The position numbers were made by a program, and so were the translations under genes. Shown here in pieces: positions 1 through 12,261 of a DNA stretch of 64,000 nt (its first letter is position 1; every line of letters begins with the position of its first letter). Source of the DNA: Ectobius pallidus. Taxonomy: Eukaryota; Arthropoda; Insecta; Blattodea; Ectobiidae. The notes below the pieces were generated by a model. That model made no database searches and was not told the DNA's origin. It worked only from the letters and a program-made list of their open reading frames with translations. The stretch lies in the NCBI GenBank assembly GCA_964059195.1, contig CAXKWD010000001.1, positions 217,256,484-217,320,483 of the forward strand, in the 5' to 3' direction.

Positions 1-22
1 GTACCAACTGAGCTAAGCCAGA
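1..22 (-). repeat. Truncated tRNA-like SINE head at window edge
   Basis: Read on the minus strand, this stretch gives GGCTTAGCTCAGTTGGTAC, which matches the D-arm/A-box region of a tRNA or tRNA-derived SINE. The rest would lie left of the window, so neither a B box nor a full cloverleaf can be checked. A SINE head is more likely than a tRNA gene given the surroundings. Confidence 0.35.
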
Positions 23-249
23 GTTCACTTCACAGCGCCAGATGCAACCTCTCCCCTATGACTGAATGCCCTCAATGGTCTACCTCACTGACAGATAAGT
101 TATGTCATATGCAGTACTGTGAGGCACACTAAGTAGTGATTCTGATGTAATGTCCAACAGAGACAATTATCTGTGATTCATGAATGTATATCGGCCTATA
201 TCCATCTTGAATGTTACTGTACAATAACATTGCAAGCCCGGTCACAAAA

Positions 250-284
250 ATCACTAATTGCGTTTTATGGTCCGTAAAATACGG
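250..284. mobile_element. TIR-W end fragment
   Basis: The stretch from about 258 to 284 (core TTATGGTCCGTAAAATACGG) matches the right terminal inverted repeat of the complete TIR-W element at 47059-47664. No matching left end is visible, so this is a solo or truncated end. Confidence 0.6.
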
Positions 285-366
285 TATGTGTTTCATATAT
301 GGACATAGCTATCTCAATTGTTATTTCTTCAAATTGACCTCAATCTTTAAATGCAAAGAGAATATT

Positions 367-815
367 TTTTGCACTCCTTAGCTAGTAAGTGTTACTTACG
401 AAAGTTGTTTACATGGATCGTAACTTGACATTACCACACGCAATCTTGTTGCTAGGGGCGACGGGCAGAAAGTTACTTTACCGCCCGCAAACGCTTATTT
501 GCGGGCTGTAATGACCAAGGCCTCCCCGCTTTATAAATATTCGGTTGCCATAAACAATAACAAATGCGAATCACTTTCTGAAATAAACATCAATCTTCAA
601 TAGTGTATATACATAATATTTTCAGGTAATATAGCAATTAATATAATTAAATTGATATAAGTAACCGTCGTGCAAAAAATAGCATGCAACACACGGGCCG
701 TAAGGCATTTACGGGTCTCGAAAACTTGAAAATCCTCGGCGCAGGCGCCTCGGGTTTTCAATATGTTTCCTCGAAACGTAAACATGCCTTTCCGCCCTTG
801 TGTCGCAATATACTA
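367..815 (-). repeat. Rep-A copy 1
   Basis: This is one of four copies of a dispersed repeat of about 450 bp; the others are 32655-33105, 33106-33559 and 37942-38384, and this copy runs in the opposite orientation. One end reads TAGTATATTGCG, the other GGAGTGCAAAA. It contains a GC-rich hairpin block (about 700-790) in otherwise AT-rich DNA. Unlike the other copies, its internal frame is interrupted. No protein domain is recognised. It could be a non-autonomous DNA transposon, but I see no clear TSD. Confidence 0.75.
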
Positions 816-1189
816 TTAGTGGATTATGGTTTAATAGAAATCAAAAGACATATAAATCATATCTAGAATAGAAGAAGTCCATAATACTGTTTTAGGCGAA
901 AGTAAACAGTAAATCTATGTGGACTGGTTTTCACACTTCTTGATTATTTCAACGTGATGCATAAGTTATTACTCATGGTAGAGTAATAGAGGAAAATCCA
1001 CTGAGTCCCGTATACTTCAAGTTATGAAGACTGAGCAATAGAAAGTCTACAAACACTTGAAGAACTTTCTTGGCAAAGCTGTCACCAGGGAAGTCTGCGA
1101 CTTCACCCACCCAATTTCATTCATTCAAAGTTCGGAAATTTGTTTAAAAGGCTCGAACTTAAATTTAGTAAAACTTAAAGTTCCCTTTC

Positions 1190-1410
1190 GTTGGAGTTTT
1201 TCAATTGTCCTAATCCTTCTGGTGGCACTATGGCCCTGGGGTCGACTCAGCTTCTAACAGAAATGAGTACCAGGAGCAATCCTAGGGGTAAAGGCGGCTA
1301 GTGCGTAAGGCTGTCAACCTTACCACCTTCACGTCCCGAATTTACGAAATGTGGGAGCCTCATCCTCCTGGAACCTTCTGGCCCTCTATGGCCTGTATAG
1401 GGATCACTTA
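1190..1410 (+). repeat. SINE-F fragment, 5' truncated
   Basis: The body of SINE-F is present (compare 13771-14078), from the GTTGGAGTTTT segment through the tail-proximal GGCCTGTATAGGGATCACTT. The tRNA-like head with its B box is missing. No TSD was found. Confidence 0.8.
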
Positions 1411-1675
1411 GAGTTCCCTTAGAGAAGTTGAGAGGTATTACAATATGATAAGAAGCAATTGCAAAATATAATTCCATTTTTCTCAGATCAGAATTTTTAT
1501 AACATCTGGTACATATTCCTCCTACATTACAGATAATATAGATATGATATTTTTGCTAAACATTGCTATCATATAGTGTATCAAACCTAATAACTTATTT
1601 CTTCCTTAAGTAATTTGAAAAGAAAAGCTTATAGTTTTCAAAATACGGAAAGTTAATTAATAGCTATAACTGTAT

Positions 1676-2365
1676 CTTACTTACTTACTTACTTACTCAA
1701 TGGCAATAGACAATTCCTAAGCAAGCTAAAGGTATATTATATATTTTATGGAATCCGGAGGTTCATTCCCGCGCTTAACCCTATTCCACCCTATTGTGTG
1801 CTAACTCCATCCAACCATCCCTCGCAAATCCTACTTTCCTTAAATCTATCCTAATATTGTCCTGCCACCTACGTCTAGGTCTTCCAAGTGGTCTTTTTCC
1901 TTCGGGTCTATCAATTAATATTTTTTAGATATGTCTTTCCTCCCTCATGCCTGCCACATGTCCAGCCCATTTCATCCTCCGTGATTTAATTACCCTTACT
2001 ATATCCGGGTGAAGATTAGAGGTCATGAAGCTCGTCGTTATGCAGTTTTCTCCAGACCCCATTTTCATCTCTCTTAGGCTTGAATATTTTCCTAAGCCCC
2101 CTGTTTTCACACACTCTCAGATTTCTTTCCGAAGAGTAAGCGACCATGTCTCACATCCAAATAATAAAACTGGCAGTATAATAGTCTTATAAATTTTTAT
2201 TTTTAGATTTCTGGACAGAAGACGAGAAGATAAGAGTTTCTGAACTGCATAAAAACAGGTTTTTCCTTATTTAAGTCTACACTTAACTTCTGCCTTAATA
2301 TTATTTTGTCTGTAATTATTGCTCCCAGATTTTTTAATTTCTCCACAGCTATTTTTGTATCAAGT
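1676..2365 (-). mobile_element. RTE-like LINE 3' fragment with (TTAC)n tail
   Basis: Read on the minus strand, this is the 3' part of a non-LTR retrotransposon. It encodes a degraded C-terminal reverse transcriptase region with IKSRRMKWAGHVAGM near 1930-1990 and ends in the tetranucleotide tail seen as (TTAC)n at 1676-1696. The same 3' region recurs at 16604-17062, 19984-20385, 28455-28775, 50685-51850 and 59186-59706. The endonuclease and catalytic RT motifs are absent, and frameshifts and stops break the frame, so it is a dead 5'-truncated copy. Confidence 0.85.
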
Positions 2366-2734
2366 ACTCAAAATAACGCTTTATCGGACGCCTACGTGGT
2401 GCATACAATATATTTTTGTGTGTAAAAGAACTCTAAATTACATGAAATGCTAATAAAATACCGCATAATTAATTATAATAAAAGTTATAGTTAGCAATTT
2501 TCAGACGTCGTATTCTCATAGTCGACTAATTCGAGATATTTTGAATCCAACATTACTAATAGATTTTTATGCGGAATTTTTTTTTTCGAATCTTGAAACA
2601 AAATCTACTCTAACTTTAACCTTCGAAGGAATCATGCTCTGAACAAAGGCAGTTCATTAGATTTCGCACGAAAACAAACTCAATTTATTTACGCTAGTGG
2701 CAACTGTTGTCTGCTTCTCTACTCCTCCGTGTCT

Positions 2735-3462
2735 GTCATCTATGCTTGATTCAAGATGTGTTCAGAGCAAAAGTAAACAACCTAGTGTGAAAGTACAAAG
2801 CACAGTTCACAAGAGTTCGTTTTTGAGACTGTTTAGTTGATTACATACAGTAAAGCCAATTGAACTTTCTTTTTTAGATTCAGTGTCAAGGATCCAGAGT
2901 TCGATGCTTTGTAGGCTATACATTTACAATCTGCATCTTCTCCCTGCTGGACAAATCTTTTCCTCACACGTTTGGTGACGTAAATTCTGAAGGTCTTGGG
3001 TCGCAATATTAGAGGCCATGCCTATTTATTTTACTTACAATGTGTGGTGTAGCCTACTACATCACACATTATGTAAATGAAAAGTAAAACGAATTAATTA
3101 ATTATGTTATAAAATACGTTCCGAATTTAGTAACGTTTCCCACTTTTTTTTTTCTTCAGAACGCAAATTTGCCAAGGCAACGATAAAAACAAATGAAAAC
3201 TTGTTTGCTAGAAATATGTTGTAAAATATGTAGACTATGATATAAATACGAAAGCAAGCAACTCAACAGAACTTATGTTTTCACAATACATAAGATATAA
3301 ATAATTTTACGGAATGGAAGTAAATATCTGACAGAGCATGTCGCACTATCGTGAAGTATGCGCTGGTGTCATTAACCAATGAAACGACAGGACACATTTA
3401 GTCAAGGCAAGTCTGTTGTTTATTTTTGCTCCGTACACATCTTGGATCAAGTATAAGATGAT
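2735..3462. repeat. Element with about 45-bp inverted ends
   Basis: The left arm at 2735-2783 contains CTTGATTCAAGATGTGTTCA. The right arm at 3411-3462 contains its near reverse complement TACACATCTTGGATCAAG. The arms bracket about 630 bp with no recognisable coding sequence. This looks like a non-autonomous inverted-repeat element. I could not identify a TSD, so the superfamily stays open. Confidence 0.5.
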
Positions 3463-3698
3463 ATAAAGATCCATGAGTCTGATGGCAATCGATTACTTTT
3501 ATCATTCAAATACTGGCGAGTTAAAAAACAGTCTAATGCTTCACCGGTGAATTTTCCGGTGACTTTAGGAACAGACTGGGGGACATACGATGGCATCGAT
3601 AGAATTAATCTGATACTTTTAAAACGTACCCAAATACAAACACATTAAAGCAGAATAATGCTGAAGACATCAGAATTTCTCCCTGCTGCTCAAGGATT

Positions 3699-4251
3699 AT
3701 ACAGAGTGTTAATAAATAACACCGAAATGTTTTACCTGTGTATAGAGAAGACATAGACAAGTAACTTTTAGGCCTATTAGGAGATTTTTGCTCTGTGGAT
3801 TAAATTTTTCCTGGTACAGCATAAAATCTCCCAGGGCATGGCCGCCACCGACTTCTCACATTAGAAAAAATGCAAAACAAAGGAACTTCGTTGTTAACAC
3901 TGTAGTCAGTAGTTATGAATAAAAAATATATTAATGCAGTGGCTGCCAGTCATGTGATAAGTCTGTAAGTTTTTCAGATTATGAAAACTCTAAATTATGA
4001 TAAAGCTGTGAATGAATGATTTAGAATCAGGTTTTTATCGACAACTAGGAAGGCATGAAGTTAATTTAATGAAAAATTTACCCCTATTTTGCGTAATTTT
4101 TTACTTATGAGCACCAAATTATAATTACTTTAATGCCCTGTAGCATACATATCTTACGTCATAGTGCAAAAATCTAATAGTAAAAGTTGTTTGTCCATGT
4201 CCCCTCTATATGCAGGTAAAATATTTAGGTATTATTCATTAACACCCTGTA
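3699..4251. mobile_element. Harb-B MITE, full-length copy
   Basis: Long inverted ends of roughly 90 bp start at TACAGAGTGTTAATAAATA and mirror the end TTCATTAACACCCTGTA. The internal sequence is non-coding. Other copies are at 23372-24014, 25652-26867, 41072-41455, 41942-42489 and 53446-54793. Where best preserved, copies are flanked by 3-bp TTA or TAA repeats, which is typical of PIF/Harbinger-type insertion. This copy's flanks (TTA / TAT) are less clean. Confidence 0.8.
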
Positions 4252-4503
4252 TATATATTTATGTATGAATATGTACTCACTGAATATAACAGCCCAAGGT
4301 AGATGGGTAGCATATCTTGTGTACATCAGTCTCTTACCTGAAAAATAAAAATTCTTATAACCATTTCAAGTAAAATTAAATTACCAAACAATTAAATAAA
4401 CAATAAATGTACATTACAAGATTTTAAGTGTGTAGTGTCTTTGAAAGTCAAAAGGTGAGCAAAGCTCGTATTAACGGGCTTTTTGCTTTATCGTGTCTCT
4501 TTA

Positions 4504-4620
4504 TCTATATAAGCGGCTTTGTCCTGACTGACTGACTGACAGAGAATCAACGTAGGCCTAAACTATAATAGGTAAAGACTTGTAACTTTGACATTAGATA
4601 TAACACGAAGTATAACTCAT
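4504..4620 (+). mobile_element. Hel-D 5' end fragment
   Basis: It begins TCTATATAAGCGGCTTTGTC after a flanking A and continues through a (GACT)n run and the CAACGTAGGCCTAAACTATA stretch seen in complete Hel-D copies (51865-52709). The 3' hairpin end is missing. Confidence 0.65.
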
Positions 4621-4914
4621 ATATTCATACACCTTTCTCCAGACTAAGTAAAATTAATAATTCCCATCTTTTTAATGCACTTAATATATATATTATGCTC
4701 CCTGAGAGGATGAGAAATTTAAATGAAAGACAGTTAAAGATGGAATTAAGTTTAAGGTTAAAAGAAAATCCAAATTACAATATGCAGGATTGCATTAACA
4801 CCATCTCTAAGTTTTAACCATATTTATTTTAAATAATTATTGTAATGCTTGAGCTATGGTTTTACATAATTGACTTGGCCAATTGTATTCTGTACCTAAA
4901 GGCTTAATTAAACT

Positions 4915-4921
4915 ATTATTA

Positions 4922-4986
<65 letters not shown>
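4915..4986 (+). repeat. (TTA)n microsatellite
   Basis: An uninterrupted run of ATT/TTA units. Confidence 0.97.
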
Positions 4987-4988
<2 letters not shown>

Positions 4989-5698
4989 TTTGTTTCATAT
5001 TGTAAGAGCACGCTAAGAAAGTATTTTGAAATTTTGCAATTTTTAATGCCAAAATTCAAATATTTTCGAGGAGACGAAATACCTTCCATAAGAAAGACAC
5101 TAGCAATTCACACAGTATTCAATTGTTAAATTAATTCAAGTTGGCCGTGCACGGTTGCTATCTTGATTCATTCGTTTACGATTTGCAGAGATCTGATTAT
5201 TTTTACATAGGTGGACAGAAGGGGATCATTGAATGCACGCCTAAATGGGAAAGCATGCATTTCCTCTTCAGAATTAGCGTGAAAACAAAAGAAGAAACAA
5301 TTTATATCTTGGTCGGTAACGTCGCGAACTTCCCTGTCGTTCTAACAGGCTCATAGAGAGAAGACATTACCATAAGCTGAAGATTGAAAACATATCACAC
5401 ACGTCTTGTGGCAATATCATTCAGTTTTCAAAAGTTGGCAGAGGCTGAAGATGACAGCTTTACTCAAGAAATTCCCATTGACCTCCTCCAATAAGCTGGC
5501 AGCCTGGCAACCACAGATCAACTCAACTTGACATCGCTCGGGACAAGTTTTTTAAACCCTACGATGCATTCACCGATGTTTACTTCTTTCCGTTGAAGCG
5601 TTTGTGTCTTCAATTCTGTCAACTGATTTTTTTTCTAAATCTGTTGTGAAACTCATAACATCCTCTACTCAGCTAGAAGTTTTCACTCTAGGTATTCG
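4987..5698. other. No identified gene or repeat
   Basis: AT-rich sequence. The longest frame (5141-5356, 71 codons, plus) matches no family I recognise and has no flanking splice context I trust. The stretch 5440-5600 is less AT-rich than its surroundings and could be a transposase relic, but I could not read a motif in it. Confidence 0.4.
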
Positions 5699-5706
5699 GT
5701 AATAAC

Positions 5707-6503
5707 TAGACTTCGGATTTTAGGTAAAAACCTATTTTAATCCTTAAGTGATATATAGACGAAAACTTGTATATGCATGTTTCATAAGTGACTATGAATA
5801 AAACTGATACTTTTATAGGACCTAAAGCAGCCTATTTTTACGTTAGAGCCTAATATTGCCTTTTTGCTTGTTTTCGCTATAAAGTTCAAAATAAGTTATT
5901 TTTTGTTGTAAATTCTAGCATTTATTTTCAGTTTGTACTAAATTTTAGCTTGGAATGTGCAGTACATGACACATTTGTGACGTGGTTAAATAGTAAGGAA
6001 TGTTTCGTCTTCAATGGAAAAATTCCTTGTAATTCCCAAGAAAATGTAGTGTTTTCCTCCCAACTCCCACATCCAGTAACAAAAAAACAAAAAAATAGTT
6101 CTCTGAATCACTGAGGGATACAAGGGGTTGAATATGCTAGCGTGCGTAGCTTCTGGGCGCAGGGATTAAGTTTTCACTGTTATGGTAGTAATAAGGACCT
6201 AATAGGCCTAATAAAAGTAAAGTAAAGTAAAGTGTTCCCTATCACAGGCCATTAATAGGCCTAATAGGTCTATATAATTCTATGTACCATAGGCCTATAT
6301 CTGTCTTTTATTATGATTATTTATTAATGGTGACTTCAATAAATATAATATTCTGCATTGCAATTGAGATATTTCAGAAAATTGGCAACTTAAGGATTTT
6401 ATAAGAGACTATTTTTCGATTTTTAGAACCTATTTTTCAATTTTTAGAGCCTATTTTAGGTACCTAAAACAGCATTTTTAGCGACCTAAAAGTCCGAAGT
6501 CTA
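5707..6503. mobile_element. hAT-L copy 1 (797 bp, intact TSD)
   Basis: The element starts TAGACTTCGGATTTTAGG and ends CCTAAAAGTCCGAAGTCTA, and is flanked by perfect 8-bp repeats GTAATAAC at 5699-5706 and 6504-6511. The 8-bp TSD and inverted ends suggest the hAT superfamily. There is no transposase frame, so it is non-autonomous. It is about 800 bp, rich in internal CCTATTTT motifs near the ends, and highly similar to the copy at 7899-8670. Confidence 0.85.
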
Positions 6504-6511
6504 GTAATAAC

Positions 6512-7256
6512 AATTAATACAGTGCGTTCCATGTAAGAGTTGGCCAATCGTGCGGGTTTCTGCGTCGCGGCAGCCACAGCTCTAACACCCGAGCGATCGG
6601 GAGAAATATCTACGCAAATAAAGCCGTTAACGGTGTAATGATTCAGTTTCTCATAGTTACAGTTAAAATTACAATGAAAATAACCACGTATCTCATCACA
6701 AGAGATGTTAGAAATATCATCCTCTTGCTTCCACACAACACTGGCATCATTTTAGGAAATTTTCTTTCACGCGCATAAGTTCAGCTTCCGAGATAGAGTT
6801 AATTTCTCTTGTGTCGAAGTTTTCCTAACAGTATGTGATATTTATTTATGGGAAAACTTGAAAAGTAAAGTGTATAGGTCAATTTCCCATTCATTAGAAG
6901 AATTTAAAGATAGTATTACAAGAGAAATGACCTCTATGTTAAAAATTTGACATTGAATATCGCGGTTTAAAACAAAACTTCTTTCACCTGTAGCAGGGCC
7001 CACCTATGATACGGGAAGACGAAATAATAATGAATAGATGTTTCAATGACGAAGATCCATCGCCAATGAGTGCAGATTTTTCAGATGTCTAAAAGCGTGG
7101 ATCATAATTCACGATATAAGTTTTTAGTTCTACATTCTTAACGGTCACGTTCAACTATTAACCCTTAAATTCATGAGACCCGATTTCTCACGCGAATTAT
7201 AAATCCTAATCGGACTGCGGAGAAAACAATTGACACAATGGTGAATTTTTTGCGCT
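6512..7256. other. No identified gene or repeat
   Basis: AT-rich sequence with no supported coding region. The minus frame at 6464-6736 overlaps the end of hAT-L and is not supported by any motif. Confidence 0.4.
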
Positions 7257-7735
7257 TTCGAAGCATCAGTTTTCAGTAATACATTTCAAATCAATTGCAG
7301 GTGGCTTTGCCTTTTTGTCATAATTTGTAAATAAAAGCATCACGATTTTTCAACATATCGCACTTAATTATCGATCTATTCGATTCTTTGAGCTCACCCT
7401 GGTCGATTCGTATGTTTATAATGTAAAATACAATAGAAGCGCTTTCTAATCGTGGAATGCACTCCAAAGCTGGATTTTTAGCTGTTAAATTATAAATATT
7501 AATAGTTTAGTTTATAAATGATTCGCGTGTAAGTGTTAATAAATATAACGTTTTCTGCCAATTTTTTTATTCATAACTCGGGAACGAAAGCTAACATTAA
7601 AAATCCGACTTCGTGGTGCATTCGGCCACCCATCAGTCCATCTATGTTTAAAATTTCAGATCTCTGTGTGCAGTAGATTTTGCTGGGCATTACGCACACG
7701 CAAACACTTCCTCTTATTATTATAGATGCGACATC
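7257..7735 (-). mobile_element. Hel-C copy with inverted interior
   Basis: The right part (about 7553-7735) matches the 5' side of Hel-C: it ends CACTTCCTCTTATTATTATA, as in 25993-26673 and 56557-56891. The left part (7257-7552) is the reverse complement of interior Hel-C sequence also seen at 8925-9035 and 56590-56700. The junction lies in the stretch around 7553. This copy is therefore rearranged by internal inversion or by head-to-head joining of two fragments. Confidence 0.65.
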
Positions 7736-7898
7736 TATTCAAGACAATACACCAATTTCCTACTTATACATAATGATTTTGTCAACAGAGCTCAACGTTT
7801 CCGAACATCATGATTTTAATCCGTTTTTCGTAAATTTTCTTTAAAATGAAGGAAACGAAAACGGAAGAAAATATAAAATCCACAACACACATTATGAG

Positions 7899-8670
7899 TA
7901 AACTTCGGATTTTAGGTAAAAACCTATTTTAATCCTTAAGTGATATATGGACGAAAACTTGTATATGCATGTTTGCTAAGTGACTATGCCTAAAACTGAT
8001 ACTTTTATAGGGCCTAAAACCGAATATTTTTACGTTAGAGCCAAATATTGCCTTTTTGCTTGTTTTCCTCTAAAGTTCAAAATAAGTTATTTTTTGTTAC
8101 AAATTCCAGCATTTATTTTCAGTTCGTACTAAATTTTTAGCTCGGAATGTGCAGTACATGACACATTTGTGACTTGGTTAGGCTAAATGGTAAGGAATGT
8201 TTCGCCTTCAGTAGAAAAATTCCTTGGAATTTCCAAGAAAATGTAGTGTTTTTATCCTGACTTCCACATCCAGTAAGAAAAAAAAGAAAAAAACAAACAA
8301 ACAAAAAAGTAGTTCTCTGAAACACTGAGGGATACAAGGGGTTGAATATGCTAGCGTGCGTAGCTTCTGGGCGCAGGGATTAGGTTTTCACTGTTATGGT
8401 AGTAATACAGACCCTAACAGGCCTAATAGGTCTATATAATTCTATGTAGGCCTACCATAGGCCTATACCTGTGTTTTATCATGATTACTGATTAATGGTG
8501 AGTTCAATAAATATAATATTCTGCATTGCAATTGAGATATTTCAGAAAATTGGCAACTTAACGATTCTATAAGAGACTATTTTACGATTTTTAGAACCTA
8601 TTTTCCAATTTTAGAGCCTATTTTAGGTACCTAAAGCAGCATTTTCAGCGACCTAAAATTCCGAAGTCTG
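7899..8670. mobile_element. hAT-L copy 2 (772 bp)
   Basis: Same family as 5707-6503. It starts TAAACTTCGGATTTTAGG and ends TTCCGAAGTCTG. Flanks ATTATGAG (7891-7898) and ATTATAAA (8671-8678) agree at 6 of 8 positions, consistent with an aged 8-bp TSD. No coding capacity. It lies about 1.4 kb from copy 1, with a rearranged Hel-C between them. Confidence 0.8.
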
Positions 8671-8850
8671 ATTATAAACTAAAATAAACTATGAGCATAC
8701 AGGTATTTATTATGTTAATTGTTTTATTTGCAGTCGGACTCAGATTAATATACTCTTTGAGAAACTGGGTCTCGCCAGAATGTTTTAAGTTGCTCCATCT
8801 ACTACACAATAAAAGCCTCAAGTTACTAAAATTGTTACAATGTAAAATTA

Positions 8851-9065
8851 CTAGCGGGTGCCCGCGGTTTCGCCCACGATAATTAATTGAAAAATTAAAA
8901 ATTAAGAGTATGATAATTATTAAAGCATTATATTTTTAACACTTGCACGCGAATCATTCATAAACTAAACCATTAATAATTAATGAAACAGCTAAAATTC
9001 CGGCTTCAGAGTACATTCCACGATTAGAAAGCGCCGCTTGGGAAAACGATCTCAGATTCGATTAT
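8851..9065 (-). mobile_element. Hel-C 3' end fragment
   Basis: Read on the minus strand, this is the 3' end of Hel-C: a GC-rich hairpin followed by a terminal CTAG, with flanking A at 8850 on the plus strand. The sequence continues into the AT-rich interior shared with 25993-26673 and is lost near 9065. Confidence 0.75.
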
Positions 9066-9260
9066 GCAGTTCCAAAGCTAACTGTGAACACATAATACGT
9101 ATCGTTTCTCAACTGTTTGTTGACAGATGAATATGATGTGAATTTTATTTGATCAATTCAGTGTAATTTTCTGAAATTATATAATTTTTCAAGGGAAGGA
9201 ATGGTTTGTTTGGATTTTTATTGCCCGCGATACTTCCATGATTAAACTATCATTAATATT

Positions 9261-9312
9261 TTAGCTGGTGTCCGCGGCTTCGCCCGCCATTATTAATTGA
9301 ATCCAGGATTTT
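9261..9312 (-). mobile_element. Hel-C 3' end, short fragment
   Basis: A second hairpin-containing end (GTGTCCGCGGCTTCGCCCG, plus strand) lies 400 bp after the previous one. The terminal tetranucleotide reads CTAA on the minus strand, which still fits the Helitron CTRR rule. The expected A flank is absent. Confidence 0.5.
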
Positions 9313-9770
9313 TAAGAAATTTACCCTGGCAGTTTATTTAAAATGTATGTGGTTCAGAGCTATGAAAATTATAAGTAAAAATAAAATTAGAATATTTGTT
9401 CATTGTGTTCATTTCACTTAGGCCTTATAGATTAAAGAAACGGTTTTCCTAATTTTGTAGTCTTCGTGAAAGTTTAGATTGCGAGAGACGAACATCGCCG
9501 AGTATACCCGATGTCTCACGAAATGGGCGAGCGAGTGAGCACGCTATTTAGGGCCATTGAATTGTATAAGAGTAGATACTATGTAGGCCTATAATGTAAC
9601 TTTTCTCAAAAACTGCTGAAGCTACACAATTGATTTTTTTTTTACAGTTTCTAGACATATACCTTGGTCAGTATTTAAACAATTATTTTTTTTATAAATA
9701 TGCTTACTTATAGAAATAGGATTATTTCTTTATAACCAATTTTTATCAACATTTTAATTAAGTTACCATA

Positions 9771-9825
9771 CTAAAGGAATATTATCTATTTTATGGATCC
9801 CGGAGGTTCATTGCCGCGCTTACAT
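9771..9825 (-). repeat. RTE-like LINE 3' tip fragment
   Basis: About 55 bp match the extreme 3' end of the LINE (ATTATCTATTTTATGGA and the GGAGGTTCATTGCCGCGCTT stretch). The rest of the element is absent. Confidence 0.6.
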
Positions 9826-10540
9826 GACCGTTCCGTTACAGCTCACTAATTTCGTGACGATTTTGAGCGTTACACAAGCTCTCGATTTACCCCTACCGCG
9901 GCTAAAGAAGTTTCACTTCAAAAAAAGTCACGATTTTCATCGAAAAACCTATCTTGTTTCCCCTTCATAATTTCTCAATACTGGAGCAAACATAAGCAAT
10001 CGTGCGTGAAATCAAACGTTCATTCTTATGACTTAAAGTAGGCCTATGTGATGAACGGGCTTTCTCTGGTACGCGGTCCAAACTTTGAGGAGCATTCAGG
10101 GTGTGTCCCTCGCAGGGATAATAAAAGGGGGATGCAACAAAAGCCAGCAGCCTTTGCATTTTATGACCTCGCAGGGACATAAATGTCACATTGCATCTAC
10201 ATGAAACCAGAGCTACCAACACAACTACAAGCTAACCAAATTGCTGCAATGATTGCAGAATTAACCTGTGGCTGAATATAATGTTTTCAGCTACAAGGTT
10301 TAAGCCTTTCACATTAATATTTGAAACGTTGCTTCATAAAATAAATATTGTTTTAAACGATATAAAATAATAAAACGAAATATACAGATTGCTGCATTTA
10401 TCTTGTGCACCTCAAACAACTTTTTTCCATGATAGTGTTTTAATCCATTTCCTATTCATGCATCCAGTAAGGGTAACTTATCTTATGGATCTTACAGAAT
10501 TATGGATATAATATTAATCCCCTCGTTTTGTTTGAGTTCT
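9826..10540. other. No identified gene or repeat
   Basis: Ordinary AT-rich sequence. A minus frame of 85 codons (9965-10222) shows no recognisable motif and is not called. Confidence 0.4.
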
Positions 10541-10544
10541 TTCT

Positions 10545-11285
10545 GTACATTAAGAAAGGAAGAGATAAGGAAAGAAATTAAAAAAGAAAGGAAGAAAGAA
10601 TAAATAAATAACACATAAATAAATGAAACATATAAATTAAAACGAAAATAAAGAATGAATAAATGAAAAGAGTTAAAGGTAGTAAGAAAAAAGAGAAATA
10701 AAAGAACGTTTTTCTTTTCGTTCTTTATTTAAAAGAAAATAAATAAATAAACAAAGAAAAAGACAGAAATAAAGAAAAAATTAATAGTAAAAGGAAGAAC
10801 GAAAAATAAATACATAAATAAATAAATAATAGAAAGAAAGGAAAATTAAGCAAGAATTACAGAAACAAACAAACAAATAAATGAATATATAAATAAATAC
10901 AGAGGATAAAAGAAGGAATAAAAAAGAAGACAGCAGAACGAAAATAGATAAAGAAATAATGAAAAAAAAGAAAACGGAATAAAAGACATAAAGATTAAAA
11001 ACTCTTAAAGAAAGAAAATAATTAATAGGTAACAAAAATAATGGGAAGAAAGAACGAATAGAAAGAACGAATGATAAGATAGGAATAACCAGTACATAAA
11101 AAAGAAGGCAGAAAGAACAAAAATAAATATAAAAACAACGAAAAGAAGGAAAGGGCGAAAATAACGAACATATCGAGCGAAAAGCAAGAAAGGAAGAACG
11201 ATAACATAGGAAGGATGTAAAAAGGCAGACAGAAAGAAATGAACAAAGTAGCAGAGAAAATAAATAATTTGGTAGGTAGACTGGC
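10545..11285. repeat. Purine-rich low-complexity block
   Basis: A degenerate mix of AAAT, GAAA and AAGAA units on the plus strand for about 740 bp. It explains long minus-strand frames rich in Phe, Leu, Ser and Tyr (for example 10781-11383), which should not be read as proteins. It may be an expanded, mutated tetranucleotide array. Confidence 0.9.
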
Positions 11286-11883
11286 TTACAGAAAGAATCC
11301 ATCTTACTAGTTTTGCAAGGAAACTGCAATTGCAAAGGAAGTATTGAGGAAGCCAAATAATAAAAGAAGAAGGGATTTTGCATGTTAGCTTAAGTTCACT
11401 TCTTTCAAGTTGAATGCACACGGGGCATAGAAATTCAAGTACTTGAATTTCAGACGGAGATGGAAAAGTCTGGGAGGATTTCAATAAAATAAAAGTGAAC
11501 AACTACTATGAAAGATGGCAGCAGCACTGTGACTTATACATTTTATTCTGTTCGTGTGTTGCACTTCTAACCTCTCTTTCCCTCTAAGACTAGTGCTCGT
11601 GCGCCATTATAATATAGTGTCAACTCTCCAAACTATTTCTGTTTTAATACGAATATAGGCAATTGTGGGTTCGGATTTTTATGGCCTAAAAAAGTGGGAA
11701 ATATGGCTGCAAATATGCCCTTAAAACGACTGAATATGATCTAATAAAATAATGTATTTTCAAAAAATACATTTTCCAATAAACGTATAAAGACACTAAA
11801 TTCTTATATCACATGAATTAAATCGGATAATCATTTTTTTAACAATTTTGGTGATTTACAGTTTTACTTGTAATGAACTTCTA

Positions 11884-12261
11884 CAGGGTGTCCACCAAGT
11901 AATGCTGAAGAAATTCCCGGCTTATTCCCTGATTTTCATTGATCATTTCAGCAATTCCCGACCAAAATATGAAGCACTTCCTAATAACTGTGTAAGAAAA
12001 ATTATAGGAATATACATACTTTAAATAAGAAAAACGTTTAGTAACAAAAGTAATTGCAAACAATAATTAGGCTATAACAGCCTATAACAGATACAAAAAT
12101 TAGGAACAATAAAATTAATTAAATATACTTTCATACAGGCCTATTATTGTCTAGAAGTCTTTTTTATCACACTTTGCGATTTTTCGAATTTTCCCGGATA
12201 TTTTAACAAATTCATTGACTTTTCCCGGATTCCCGGATTTTCCCGACCAGTGGACACCCTG
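11884..12261. mobile_element. TIR-Z element (CAGGGTGTCCAC ends)
   Basis: Starts CAGGGTGTCCACCAAG and ends CAGTGGACACCCTG, giving 12-bp perfect inverted ends around 354 bp of AT-rich sequence with several TTCCCGG motifs. The ends resemble hAT termini, but I could not find a convincing 8-bp TSD. Confidence 0.6.

Noticed and set aside
10781..11502. Long minus-strand frames (up to 200 codons) that look like a multi-pass membrane protein
   Set aside because: They lie in a degenerate AAAT/GAAA purine-rich tract. The hydrophobic composition follows from base composition alone and there is no domain or conserved motif.
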